DNA of 64,000 nucleotides from Bidens hawaiensis (taxonomy: Eukaryota; Streptophyta; Magnoliopsida; Asterales; Asteraceae), in NCBI GenBank assembly GCA_021521415.1, contig JAIQDT010007646.1, forward strand, positions 1 to 64,000, read 5' to 3'. Each line of letters begins with the position of its first letter. Position 1 is the first letter of the stretch. Both the position numbers and the translations under genes were made by a program. The notes under the pieces are model-generated. The model did not search any database and was not told where the DNA came from. It saw only the letters and a list, made by a program, of their open reading frames with translations. This document shows positions 55,531 through 64,000 of this stretch, piece after piece.

Positions 55531-56518
55531 CCAAAGATCAAGAATCCTGAAGATGTCCCACAAAAAGCAACTCCGCCCCCACCTGATGCACAAGTCATAA
55601 ATTTCATTATCGGTGGCTCAGATATATGTGGAACTTCATTCTCCTCAGACAAGAGACACAGTAAAGAGAATAAGTTGGAGAACGGAGAACGACCTATCAT
55701 ATCCACTACCTTAACAAGTGATAAGAGAATCTTCTTTGATGAAGAGGATAAAACAATCATCCAGGATCCTTATCACGATGGTTTGATTGTAACTTTTTTT
55801 ATTGTTAACCATTATATACGCAGGATCCTAGTCGATGGTGGAATCTCAGTCAACATCATCCAACATGATGTACTCCAGAAAATGAATATCCTAGACTCGG
55901 AAGTCATCCCCGAACATCCGTACTAGTTGGTTTCAGTGGAAAAACTAAAAAAAACAATGGGGGAGTTCAAACTCCCTATCTACATCGAAGGGTTAAACTC
56001 TTATATAAATTTTGTGTTATAGATAACTTGTCTTGTTGCAATGTAAATCTTGGCAGGCCATGGCTACACGGAATGAAAGTTGTAGCATCTAATTATCACC
56101 AATGTATAAAATTACCACCTCCTTGGGGAGTAATAAGAATAAATGGTGACCAAGTGGAAGCTAAGAATTATTATTCTTCGTCCATGAAACCGATAGCTAA
56201 AAAAACGATAACATAACAACTACATCAACATCCTAGGAACATGATGGAGAATCGAGAACAAGACCTAAAGGAAGTATCCTTGGATCCCCAGGATCCAGAC
56301 TTAAAAGTTTTCCTAGGATCCAGTATCCCTGCTAGCATTGAAGAGGATATAGTATCCTTCCTCAAGCAACAAAAATCTACATTCGCCTTTAAGCACTCCT
56401 ACATGACAGGTATTTCAAAGAAGGTAATTACTCATAAATTAGGCCGAGATAATTCTATTAAACCCGTCCATCAAAAGTTGAAAAACTTCTTAAGGACGGT
56501 ATGATCAGAGAAGTTAAG
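55471..56518 (+). pseudogene. G2 protease and pre-RT region
   Basis: Protease RRILVDGGISVNIIQHDVLQ at ~55820-55880: D-G-G with Ile where G3 has Ser. ISTTLTSDKRIFFDEEDKTI lies upstream. After a TAG at ~55924 the text resumes with SCCNVNLGRPWLHGMKVVAS (56031). The RT lead-in (56241-56504; SFLKQQKSTFAFKHSYMTGI) is followed by a small deletion. Then G3 interrupts at 56519. Confidence 0.85.
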
Positions 56519-57090
56519 TGTTAATGCACAAAAATTTGACACTATGGATACGTTATCCTGGCACATGTTCTTGGATCATTTATCCTTAGTCAGATCCTGT
56601 CAGCATCAAGGATCCTCAGTACTTATTATTTACTAACGATTGTTTCCTGTGTATAACATTATATTTTTGACAGATGTAATGGCTAAGAGACCAAGTCCAA
56701 CGTATAACTTCGTAGTTAAAGCCAATAAACCACCTGATCAAAGCATGAAACGGCTATATTGAAGGATTGGCTTGAATGAAGGCTAAAAAATAGGAGATGT
56801 ATTTATGTTAATTTTTCTATATATTGAGGCTATGATCAACTAGGAAACACACTCTGCTCTACGAAATTAGCAATACACACACATAAAATTATTGTAAACA
56901 CTGATCATAATCTCCAACCTCGTATCCTCATTTTTCATATTAATAAAGTGGCGATTGACGATTTTTCATCACCCAGGGTTTTTTTCTTTTGATCTAATCA
57001 AGATCAAGGGGTTTTTCCTCGCAAAAAATCACGGTGTTCATCTCAAAACAATTTATATACATTATCCTTAGAAGATTTTTCTCCAAAACA
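56519..57090 (+). repeat. G3 5' LTR (572 bp)
   Basis: TGTTAATGCACAAAAATTTG to TTTTTCTCCAAAACA. Contains GGATCATTTATCCTTAG and AAGGATCC text. Confidence 0.87.
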
Positions 57091-57091
57091 A

Positions 57092-57109
57092 TTTGGTGCC
57101 CACCTTGGG
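57092..57109 (+). other. G3 primer binding site
   Basis: TTTGGTGCCCACCTTGGG immediately after the LTR. Same class as G2, one or two mutations from TGGCGCCCACC. Confidence 0.7.
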
Positions 57110-57508
57110 GCAATTGGTGCTATAATCCAGATTGTTTTTTATCAATTTACAATTTTTCATACCCATATCACTATCAATGGCTTCTCAATCAACCTCTACT
57201 TCATCAACAATGCCATCTTCGGTTCCTCTCTCATCAAGAACGTTGCCGCCGATGCCTCCTCCAATCACTGGAGCACCACGTGTTGCTGCTGCTGCTGGAA
57301 GCAAGACGCAACTACCAGTCTTCCAGATCTCGAAAACCATTGCTGTCACTTCGGTGGTCAAATCTAAAAATGATGTTTCTGCTATGTTTTCACAGGTTAA
57401 GGCATACAAGGGGCAGCAGAACAAAACCAACCAAGAAAAGAAAGAGGCCAGCGGAGGATCAGACTCCCTTGATGCCTAGGGTACTGGATTTCACTACTCC
57501 AGGATCTG

Positions 57509-57838
57509 TGGCTCAACATGCTCAAGGATCCTCCATCCTTCAGCATGGATCATCCATCCTTCAACAGGGTCCGTGGGTCAGCATACTCAAGGATCCTCGA
57601 TCCTTCAGCAAGGATCATCCATCCTTCAACCATGGTCCATGGGTCAGCATACTCAAGGATCCTCGATCTTCCAGCAAGGATCATCAATCCTTCAACAAGG
57701 GTCAATGGGTCAGCAAGCTCAGGGATCCCCGTTCCTCCAGCCAGGATCATCTATCCTCCAACAAGGGTCTATGGGTCAGCAAGCTCAAGGATCCTCGTTC
57801 TTTCAACAAGGATCGTCCATCCTTCAACCAGGATCCTC
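57509..57838 (+). repeat. 66-bp tandem array, five copies, in G3 gag
   Basis: GGGTCAG (first copy GGCTCAA) starts at 57509/57510, 57575, 57641, 57707 and 57773: steps of 66. Each unit contains CTCAAGGATCCTC or a variant, and CAGCAAGGATCATC. The period keeps the frame and encodes 22 residues. Confidence 0.88.
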
Positions 57839-58901
57839 TGAGTATATCATCCAGGATCCTTCAACTCCCAACCTCAAGGATCCTTCTTCCAGAATCAAGG
57901 ATCATCCGGAACTCAACATCAGAGGTCTTCAAAGGTCCATGAAGGAGATATTATCCCCATGCAAACCATTGGCCTCTGGTGGACCAACTCCTATAGCAGA
58001 CGCTTCTTACCTCAGCTATTCTTCTGGGATGCCAACATTCACAGAACAAAGAGGTAACACTTGTAATCCTATATCCTTAGATGCTAATCTTGGTTCTATG
58101 CAGGATGCAGATATCAACCAAGCTATGGCTAAGCAATTGCGAAAGCTTAAGGATATGATATCCAACGTACCAGGGGTGGTCCAACTGATCCCTAAAATAC
58201 CAGAAGGAAGCCACAAGTTGTCCAGATTTGCTCCACCTATTTGTGATGCTGAAGTCCCAAAACGATTTCAGACCCCCAACATGAAGGTGTATGATGGGAC
58301 AACTGATCCGGAAGAGCATGTGGCTCAATACAAGGAGAGGATGGAAATCAATCCAATTCCTTAAAGACTCAAGGAGGCTTGTCTATGCAAGGGTTTCGGA
58401 TCCACACTAACAGGATCTGCATTAAAATGGCTGCTAAGTCTTCCTCCCTTTTCTGTTACTTCTTTTTCACATTTAGTTAACTTGTTCAACTGCCTATTTT
58501 CTTGTAGTAGGAAATTTGAAAAGTTAACTAATGACTTTTATAGATTTGTCCAACCTTATGATGAATCCCTAAGGGATTTTGTTACGAGGTTTGGCAGGGA
58601 GGTGCTAGAAATCAATAATCTTGATATGGCTACGGCTGTGAAAGCTTTCAAGATGGGACTAACTAGGGGCTCCCCTTTTTATGATGATATTGTGATGACT
58701 CCTTGCACGACTTTAGATGAAGTAAGAAATAGGGCACTAAGATTCATACGACAGGAGGATGACAAGAGGATCCAAGAATGGTTAGGGGCCCAAACGAAGT
58801 AAGAATATCCTGACAAGAAACAAGGATCCTCATTCAGGAACAACAACTCGAAGCCTTACTCCAAATTCAACAATCAAAATGTCCGAGCAGTTGAAGAATG
58901 A

Positions 58902-58950
<49 letters not shown>
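58902..58950 (+). repeat. (GAT)n microsatellite in G3 gag
   Basis: About 16 GAT units encoding poly-Asp. G2 has only DDNNED at this place, so the expansion is specific to G3. Confidence 0.92.
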
Positions 58951-58952
<2 letters not shown>

Positions 58953-59128
58953 GTTTACCCAAGCATTTCTGAATATTGCTTCTCTGTGGATACTCAAGGT
59001 TTAATTTATGCCATGAAGGATCTTGGAGAGAAAGCAAGATGGCCTCGGAAAAACGAGAAAATGACATCCTTCAAAGACAAGTCCAAATGGTATGCATTCC
59101 ATGAGGATTTCGGCCATCGGACTGATGC

Positions 59129-59884
59129 TTGTATTGGTTTAAGGAGGGAAATTGGATACCTCCTAAGCAAGGGACATTTCAAGGAGCTCATGGGAAGAAA
59201 GAAATCCGGGATCCTGAAGAGGTCCCACAAAATGTAACTCCGCCCCCACTAGATGCACAAGTAATTAAATTCATCTCCGGTGGCTCAGATATATGCAGTA
59301 CTTCTTTCTCCTCGACAAAAAGACACGCCAAAGAAACCAACATGGAGAATGGGGAACGACCAGTCATATCCACTACTTTGACGACTGATAAAAGAATCTT
59401 CTTTGATGAAGAAGATAAGACAAGAATCCAGGATCCTCACCACGACGGTTTGATAGTAACTTTATTTATTGCTAACCATTATGTGCGCAGGATCCTAGTC
59501 GATGGTGGAAGCTCGACCAACATCATCCAACATGATGTACTGCAGAAAATGAATATCCCAGACTCGGAAATCATCCCGAGAATGTCGGTGCTAGTTGGTT
59601 TCAGTGACGAAACAAAGAAAACAATGGGGGACATCAAACTCCCAATATACATCGAAGGGTTAAACACTTACCAAAAATTTTGTGTTATTGACAATCTGTC
59701 TTGTTGCAATGTTATTCTTGGCAGGCCTTGGCTACATGGGATGAAGGCTGTAGCCTCTACTTACCATCAGTGCATCAAACTACCAACTCCTTGGGGAGTA
59801 GTAAGGATAGATGGTGACCAATTGGAAGCCAATATTTATTATTTTTCATCCATGAAGCCGACAGCTAAACAGACAATAGCATAG
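59129..59884 (+). pseudogene. G3 protease region
   Basis: A 251-codon open frame. VSTTLTTDKRIFFDEEDKTR-like text, then RRILVDGGSSTNIIQHDVLQ (active-site D-G-G-S, ~59495), LVGFSDETKKTMGDIKLPIY and SCCNVILGRPWLHGMKAVAS. Ends in TAG at 59882-59884; the RT lead-in follows. Aspartic protease that matures Gag-Pol. The D-G-G form instead of D-T-G is common in this branch (from memory). Confidence 0.87.
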
Positions 59885-61080
59885 CAATTACAGAAAAATC
59901 CTAGGAATGTACCGGAAGCTCGAGAGCAGGACCTAAAAGAAGTATCCTTGGATCCCGAGAATCCAGACGTGAAAGTTTTCCTAGGATCCAATATCCCTGA
60001 TGAGATCGAGGAGGATATAGTATCCTTCCTAAAGCAACGAAAATCCACTTTTGCCTTCAAATACTCATACATGACAGGTATTTCAAAGGAGGTAATTACT
60101 CATAAGTTGGGCCTTGATTATTCTATTAAACCCGTCCATCAGAAACAAAGGAAATTCGCTCCTGAGAGGAACGCGATCATACAAGAAGAAGTTGAAAAAC
60201 TTCTTAACGCCGGAATGATCTGAGAGGTTATGTATCCTCGATGGTTGGCTAATATGGTTGTTGTTTCTAAAAAGAATGGAAAGTGGAGGGTATGTGTTGA
60301 TTTCACCGATTTAAACAAGGCATTCCCCAAGGATCCTTTCCCGTTACCACATATAGCATTCATGGTGGATGTAACGGCAGGACATGAAATGCTTACCTTT
60401 AAGGATGCTTCCTTTGGATTTCAACATCAGATGGAACCATCTAATCAGGAGGATACAGGATTCATGACTCCAGCATATCCTGTTATATTGCTATGCCGTT
60501 CAGACTAAGAAATGAAGGGGCAACATATCAAAGGTTGGTCAACAAGATGTTCATGGATCAGTTAGGCAAAACCATAGAAGTCTACATAGATGACATGGTA
60601 GTGAAGTCGAAGAAAGTTGAGGATCACCTCAGAGATCTTGAAGAAGCATTCAATATCCTGGATCAATACAGTATGTAACTGAACCCGTCAAAATGCCATT
60701 TTGGTGTTAAGGCTGGGAAGTTTCTAGGATACATGGTGATCAAAAGGTGAATAGAAGCGAGCCCTGAACATATTGAAGCCATCATCAATTTGAAGTCTCC
60801 CGTTAATGCTAAAGGTGTCCAGTGGTTGATGGGATGGATAGTTGCCCTCAACAGATTCATTTCCAGATTCCAGAGAGGTGCAAAGACTTCTATGATATCT
60901 TAAGGAAGAATAAGAAATTTGAGTGGACTCAAAGGCAGGAGGATGCACTGAAGGCTCTTAATGATTTCTTATCCTCAGCACCAGCCTTGATGAAGCCAAT
61001 AGATGGTGAGCCATTATCTCTATACTTAGCCCGTTTCAGGCAATGCATTCAGTGTTATTCTGGCCAAGGATCATGAAGGT
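59885..61080 (+). pseudogene. G3 reverse transcriptase and RNase H
   Basis: Lead-in 59948-60223 (SFLKQRKSTFAFKYSYMTGI), a TGA at ~60221, then RT: KKNGKWRVCVDFTDLNKAFP, FPLPHIAFMVD and MPFRLRNEGATYQRLVNKMF. The catalytic box YIDD is at 60583-60594, both aspartates kept. SKCHFGVKAGKFLGY follows. Stops and shifts at ~60486, 60676 and 60748. The RNase H start FEWTQRQEDALKALNDFLS is near 60920; the middle is frameshifted at ~61040. Confidence 0.88.
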
Positions 61081-62060
61081 CAACAACATTCGGTATATTA
61101 TGTAAGTAAAAGCCTCTTAGACGCAAAGGACAGGAATTCTCACCTTGAAAAATTAATTCTTGTTTTAATTATGGCCTTAACCAAGTTGAGACACTATTTT
61201 GAAACACATACTTTTATTTTGAGAACCAACTATCATGTTAAGAATGTGCATAGAAAACCAGAATTGTCAGGAAGGATGGCCAAGTGGGTTGTGAAGCTGA
61301 ATGCATATGATATTCAGTATGAGCCTAGAATAGCTATTAAATCACCAGCGCTAGCAGACTTTGTGGCTGATTTCAGTAGTGACATGCAAAATGAAGTTGA
61401 TCTAGAGGTCCAACAACTTGAAGAAACCAAGGATCCTTGGATCCTCTTCACGGATGGAGCATCCAATGTAAGAGGAACAGGTTTGGGCATACTACTAAAA
61501 TCGCCACAGGGGGACATAATACCCCAGTCCATTGCATGTGCATTCCAAGCCACCAACAATGAGGCATAATACAAAACACTTATCGCAGGTTTACTTTTAT
61601 GCAAACAGATGAGGATCAGGTATCTTCAAGTTTATATTGACTCTTTACTTATAACTAACCACTTTAACGGTTCTTATACCGTAAAAGGTGAGAATATCGT
61701 CAAATGTTTAGAAATTGTGAAGGAATTAGCAAAATCCTTCGAGTAGTTTAGTATCATACAGGTACCAAGAGAAGAAAATGTAGGGGCAAATGCCTTAGCA
61801 AACTTAGCATCATCATTAAAGGTCCCGGATGATGTAAAAATACCTATCATTCATATACTGTCTCCGGAAATTGAAGTACAGAAAGCTGTGGAGGTAACAG
61901 TGGATTGCACATAAGAACTTAATGATCCTTCATCCTCCCCAAAAGCAGGATCTTGGATAATTTCAATCAAAAAGTTCCTCCAAGATGGAGAAATCCCTAA
62001 GGGGGAAAACCCTAAAGCTTTCAGGTTGAAGGTATCACAATTCATTATTTTACAAGATGT
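61081..62060 (+). pseudogene. G3 RNase H end and second (archaeal-like) RNase H
   Basis: Open 61171-61569: LTKLRHYFETHTFILRTNYH ends the first RNase H. Then DPWILFTDGASNVRGTGLGI (~61435, catalytic Asp), GDIIPQSIACAFQATNNEA (Glu) and, after a TAA, LQVYIDSLLITNHFNG (Asp) and EENVGANALANLASS (Asp/Asn) form a second RNase H. The tandem RNase H is diagnostic of the Tat/Ogre branch. Stops at ~61567, 61744 and 61912. Confidence 0.87.
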
Positions 62061-63199
62061 TGTATATAGAAAATCTCTTGCAGGTCCCTATTTAAGATGC
62101 ATCGAGGATCCGGAAATACGAGAGGTACTCCAAGACTTTCATGAAGGTGACGGTGGTAACCACACTGGACTAAAGCCCTATTTTCTAGAATTCTGAGAAC
62201 AGGTTACTATTGACCAACTATGAAGAGAGATGCAATGGAGTACTCAAAGAAGTGTTATGCTTGCCAAAGGCATGGAAACATCCTACATCAACCAGCAGAA
62301 CCTATGTATCCTATACTTCATCATGGCCTTTCATGAAGTGGGGCATGGATATCGTGGGTAAGCTACCTAAAGCGCCAAGAGGTAAAGTATTCATGATTGC
62401 AATGACGGATTACTTTTCAAAGTGGATAGAAGCAGAAGCTTTTTTTGAAGTACGCGAAAAAGAGGTGATATCATTCATCAAAAGAAATATTATTACTAGA
62501 TTAGGTATCCCTTCAGAAATTATTTGTGACAATGGTTCCCAGTTTATCGGGAAAAGAACCACTAACTTTTGTGATAGTTGGGTCATCAAGATGATTACCT
62601 CTACTCCAGTGCACCCTCAAGTTAATGGTCAGGCAGAATCAAGTAACAAGATTATCATCAACAACTTGAATAAGAAACTAGGATCCAAGAAAGGCAAGTG
62701 GGCTGAGGAACTTCCTTATATTCTTTGGGCTGATTGAACAACACCAAAGAATGCAACAGGCCAGACACCCTTCTCATTGGTGTTTGGATCAGAAGCTGTA
62801 ATCCCTACAGAAATGATGGTTCCCACTGCCAGAACAAGCATCCGTTATCATCAAGCCAACAATGAAATCCTTCTCCAAGATCTAGATACTGTTGATGAGC
62901 TCAGAGACCTAGCTAAGATCAGAATGGCAGCGCATCAACAAAGGGTAGCTGGAGCATACAACAAAAATATAAGGATCAGAAGATTTCAAGAAAGAGATCT
63001 AGTCTTGAGGAAAGCCTTCCAAAATACAACTAATCCAGCATATGGAAAGCTAGCTCCTAAGTTGGATGGCCCCTACCTGATCGAGTTAGAAGCCGGAAAG
63101 GAGGCATATCACCTGTTGACTATGGAAGGAAACAGGTTACCAAGAGCATGGAATGTTATCCATCTCAAAAAGTATTTCAATAAGAGGTTTAATGTCTAA
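62061..63199 (+). pseudogene. G3 integrase
   Basis: The zinc-finger part (DFHEGDGGNHTGLK, ~62137) is damaged and frameshifted to 62330. The catalytic core is open in 62210-62737: [16 protein letters not shown] (Asp), ICDNGSQFIGK (Asp) and NGQAESSNKII (Glu). After a TGA at 62735, TPFSLVFGSEAVIPTEM continues to the C-terminal domain (KLDGPYLIELEAGKEAYHLL) and stops normally after FNV at 63197. No chromodomain, as expected outside chromoviruses. Confidence 0.89.
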
Positions 63200-64000
63200 G
63201 AGATTGGCCACCTCTCCTTCATGTTTGAGGTACTTTACAATTACCCTTGGCCTTGCCCACGATTAAGGTATGACCCCCGATGGTCATATTTTCCAAGGTT
63301 TAAAGGTTTTCACCTTTCTTATAAATTAGAGTTTCTAGACTCTCGCTTGGAGCGCATGTTATCCAACGTATAGTCCGGGGCAGCGGGACCAGTACACGTT
63401 TAGTGGCTGACAATTTTGTTGTCTTCGGCTATATGGAGGATCCTACGATTTATGGTAGACGTACCATACCACCGGTTTATAATGTTTTCACGTTATCTTA
63501 AGACAAAGGTTTCTAATATTTTCATGTTAGCTAAGGATTTGGCGTTTTCACGTCACTCACGTTTGGGCTAAATCCAGGTTTGGGCGAGTTCCCAATTAAC
63601 ATTCGTATCTTTGGGCCAGTCCCCAGTTTGGGCCTGTCCCCAGTTTGGTCGTGTCACCAATTCACGGGCTTGTCCCTAGTTCACGGGCTTGTCCCCAGTT
63701 GCACGGGCTTATCCCCAGTTTTTCGGGTTTAATCCCAAATAATATCATAAGTTATTTGCATCAGGTATTCTAAGATCAACTATAAGGATCACCGAAGGAT
63801 TAAAATTTATGGATCCAGGATCCTTAATTTATTTTTTACAAGGATCACAAAAGGATCAACACTTATGGTAACTTAGGTCTAACCAGACCTTATGGTATGA
63901 CTTCAGTTTATCAGTCTATAATTGTTTGATTTTTATCTCTATGGATATAAGGATCCAGTATTCTCAATCCGTTTTTATAAGGATAATGTATCCTTGAAAT
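63200..64000 (+). other. G3 3' noncoding region before the 3' LTR
   Basis: No ORF. Contains a run of five or six degenerate units GGGC[C/T][T/A]GTCCCCAGTTT (63610-63730) and many AAGGATC/GGATCC words near the end (63780-63990). The polypurine tract and LTR are not reached. Confidence 0.6.
63605..63730 (+). repeat. Short repeats GGGCTTGTCCCCAGTTC
   Basis: Units at about 63614, 63632, 63667, 63688 and 63708: GGGCCAGTCCCCAGTTT, GGGCCTGTCCCCAGTTT, GGGCTTGTCCCTAGTTC, GGGCTTGTCCCCAGTTG and GGGCTTATCCCCAGTTT. Spacing about 18-35 bases. Can form small GGG..CCC hairpins. Confidence 0.7.

Larger units (their letters stand above)
52963..56518 (+). mobile_element. G2: Ty3/gypsy element of Tat type, 5' part
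   Basis: LTR, primer site TTTGGCGCCCACCATGGGGC, gag, protease and the start of the RT region, where G3 is inserted (56519). The rest should resume beyond the window. Such a TGGCGCCCACC-type site and the D-G-G protease motif fit the Tat/Ogre/Retand branch. The bases ccaag (52958-52962) are the likely target duplication in E6. Confidence 0.83.
57177..59240 (+). pseudogene. G3 gag (broken), with 22-residue repeats
   Basis: ATG 57177 (MASQSTSTSSTMPSSVPLSS). Frame changes at ~57478 and stops at ~58363, ~58799 and ~58899. A P/A-rich start, five 22-residue Gln/Ser repeats (57509-57838), the gag domain (58280-58800; YDGTTDPEEHVAQYKERMEI, LRDFVTRFGREVLEINNLD), then a poly-Asp run from (GAT)n, and the C-terminal site YAFHEDFGHRTDAC (~59090), where the first Cys has become Tyr. 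Forms the capsid in the family. Confidence 0.87.
56519..64000 (+). mobile_element. G3: Ty3/gypsy element of Tat type, nested in G2
   Basis: Nearly complete: LTR, primer site, gag, protease, RT, RNase H, second (archaeal-like) RNase H, integrase and 3' noncoding region. The 3' LTR is beyond the window. The second RNase H between RT-RNase H and integrase is a known mark of Tat/Ogre elements. Bases ttaag (56514-56518) are the likely target duplication. Related to G2 but with clear divergence, so the two are different insertions of one family. Confidence 0.88.

Noticed and set aside
57518..57841. Second long frame (Ser/Ile/Arg-rich) over the G3 gag repeats
   Set aside because: Alternate frame of the 66-bp array, kept open by the repeat period; the Gln/Ser frame is collinear with the rest of gag.
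58867..59067. Poly-His minus-strand frame
   Set aside because: Antisense reading of the (GAT)n microsatellite.
1..64000. Ordinary single-copy plant gene hidden among the repeats
   Set aside because: Every open frame of note could be placed in a retrotransposon or explained as a shadow. The only unassigned proteins are the two element-borne extra ORFs.

Overview
The window is heterochromatic repeat DNA of a flowering plant. No single-copy host gene, rRNA, tRNA or CRISPR array was found. Almost every base belongs to LTR retrotransposons stacked inside one another, plus one fragment of a non-LTR retrotransposon. The plant evidence is the iMet-type primer sites, the copia gag (UBN2-like), the dual-RNase-H Ty3 elements and the 3-kb LTRs. 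Several protein styles recall Asteraceae elements, but that is recollection, not a search result.

Layout, left to right. (1) 1-7514, minus strand: G1, the 5' half of a Ty3/gypsy (chromovirus/Tekay-like) element with a 3.0-kb LTR. It has an extra ORF between LTR and gag, and it is inserted in the 5' LTR of E1. (2) 7515-22761, plus: E1, a very large Ty1/copia element: LTR remnant, long gag, pol, a noncoding spacer, an extra ORF (called aORF here) and a 3' LTR. Its spacer is replaced by N1 (16193-18357, a non-autonomous LTR element) and E2 (18358-~20884, LTR plus gag of another copia family). (3) 22762-26193, minus: N2, relatives of N1 in a three-LTR arrangement. (4) 26194-28576, minus: E5, a decayed copia pol. 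(5) 28577-33418, minus: E4, the 3' LTR, aORF and spacer of a copia of the E1/E3 group, carrying a solo LTR (32196-33378) with a perfect 5-bp target duplication. (6) 33419-~48369, plus: E3, a second large copia from LTR to aORF. (7) ~48370-50060: a non-LTR retrotransposon fragment with RT and a restriction-like endonuclease. (8) ~50100-52962, minus: E6, a copia spacer plus RNase H/RT, probably the rest of E4, split by E3. (9) 52963-64000, plus: G2, a Ty3 element of the Tat type, interrupted in its RT region by related G3 (56519 onward), which runs off the window.

The E1/E3/E4 copia group is the most interesting part. Each copy carries the same uncharacterised acidic ORF (aORF) between pol and the 3' LTR. 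In E3 this ORF is preceded by a TATA-like box, a CT-rich leader and two intron-like segments. The short motif that fills the LTR U3 (CGAGCAAGGTT / CGAGCACACTTT) also fills the spacer just upstream of this internal promoter, and the inside of N1/N2. Two unrelated families show the same habit with other words: GCGAAGTT in E2 and AGGATCCT in G2/G3. The second strong candidate is the pre-gag ORF of G1, which after one UAG continues into a clear single membrane helix.

Nearly all coding regions are broken by stops or frameshifts, so these are relics. Functional statements below describe the families, not activity here.
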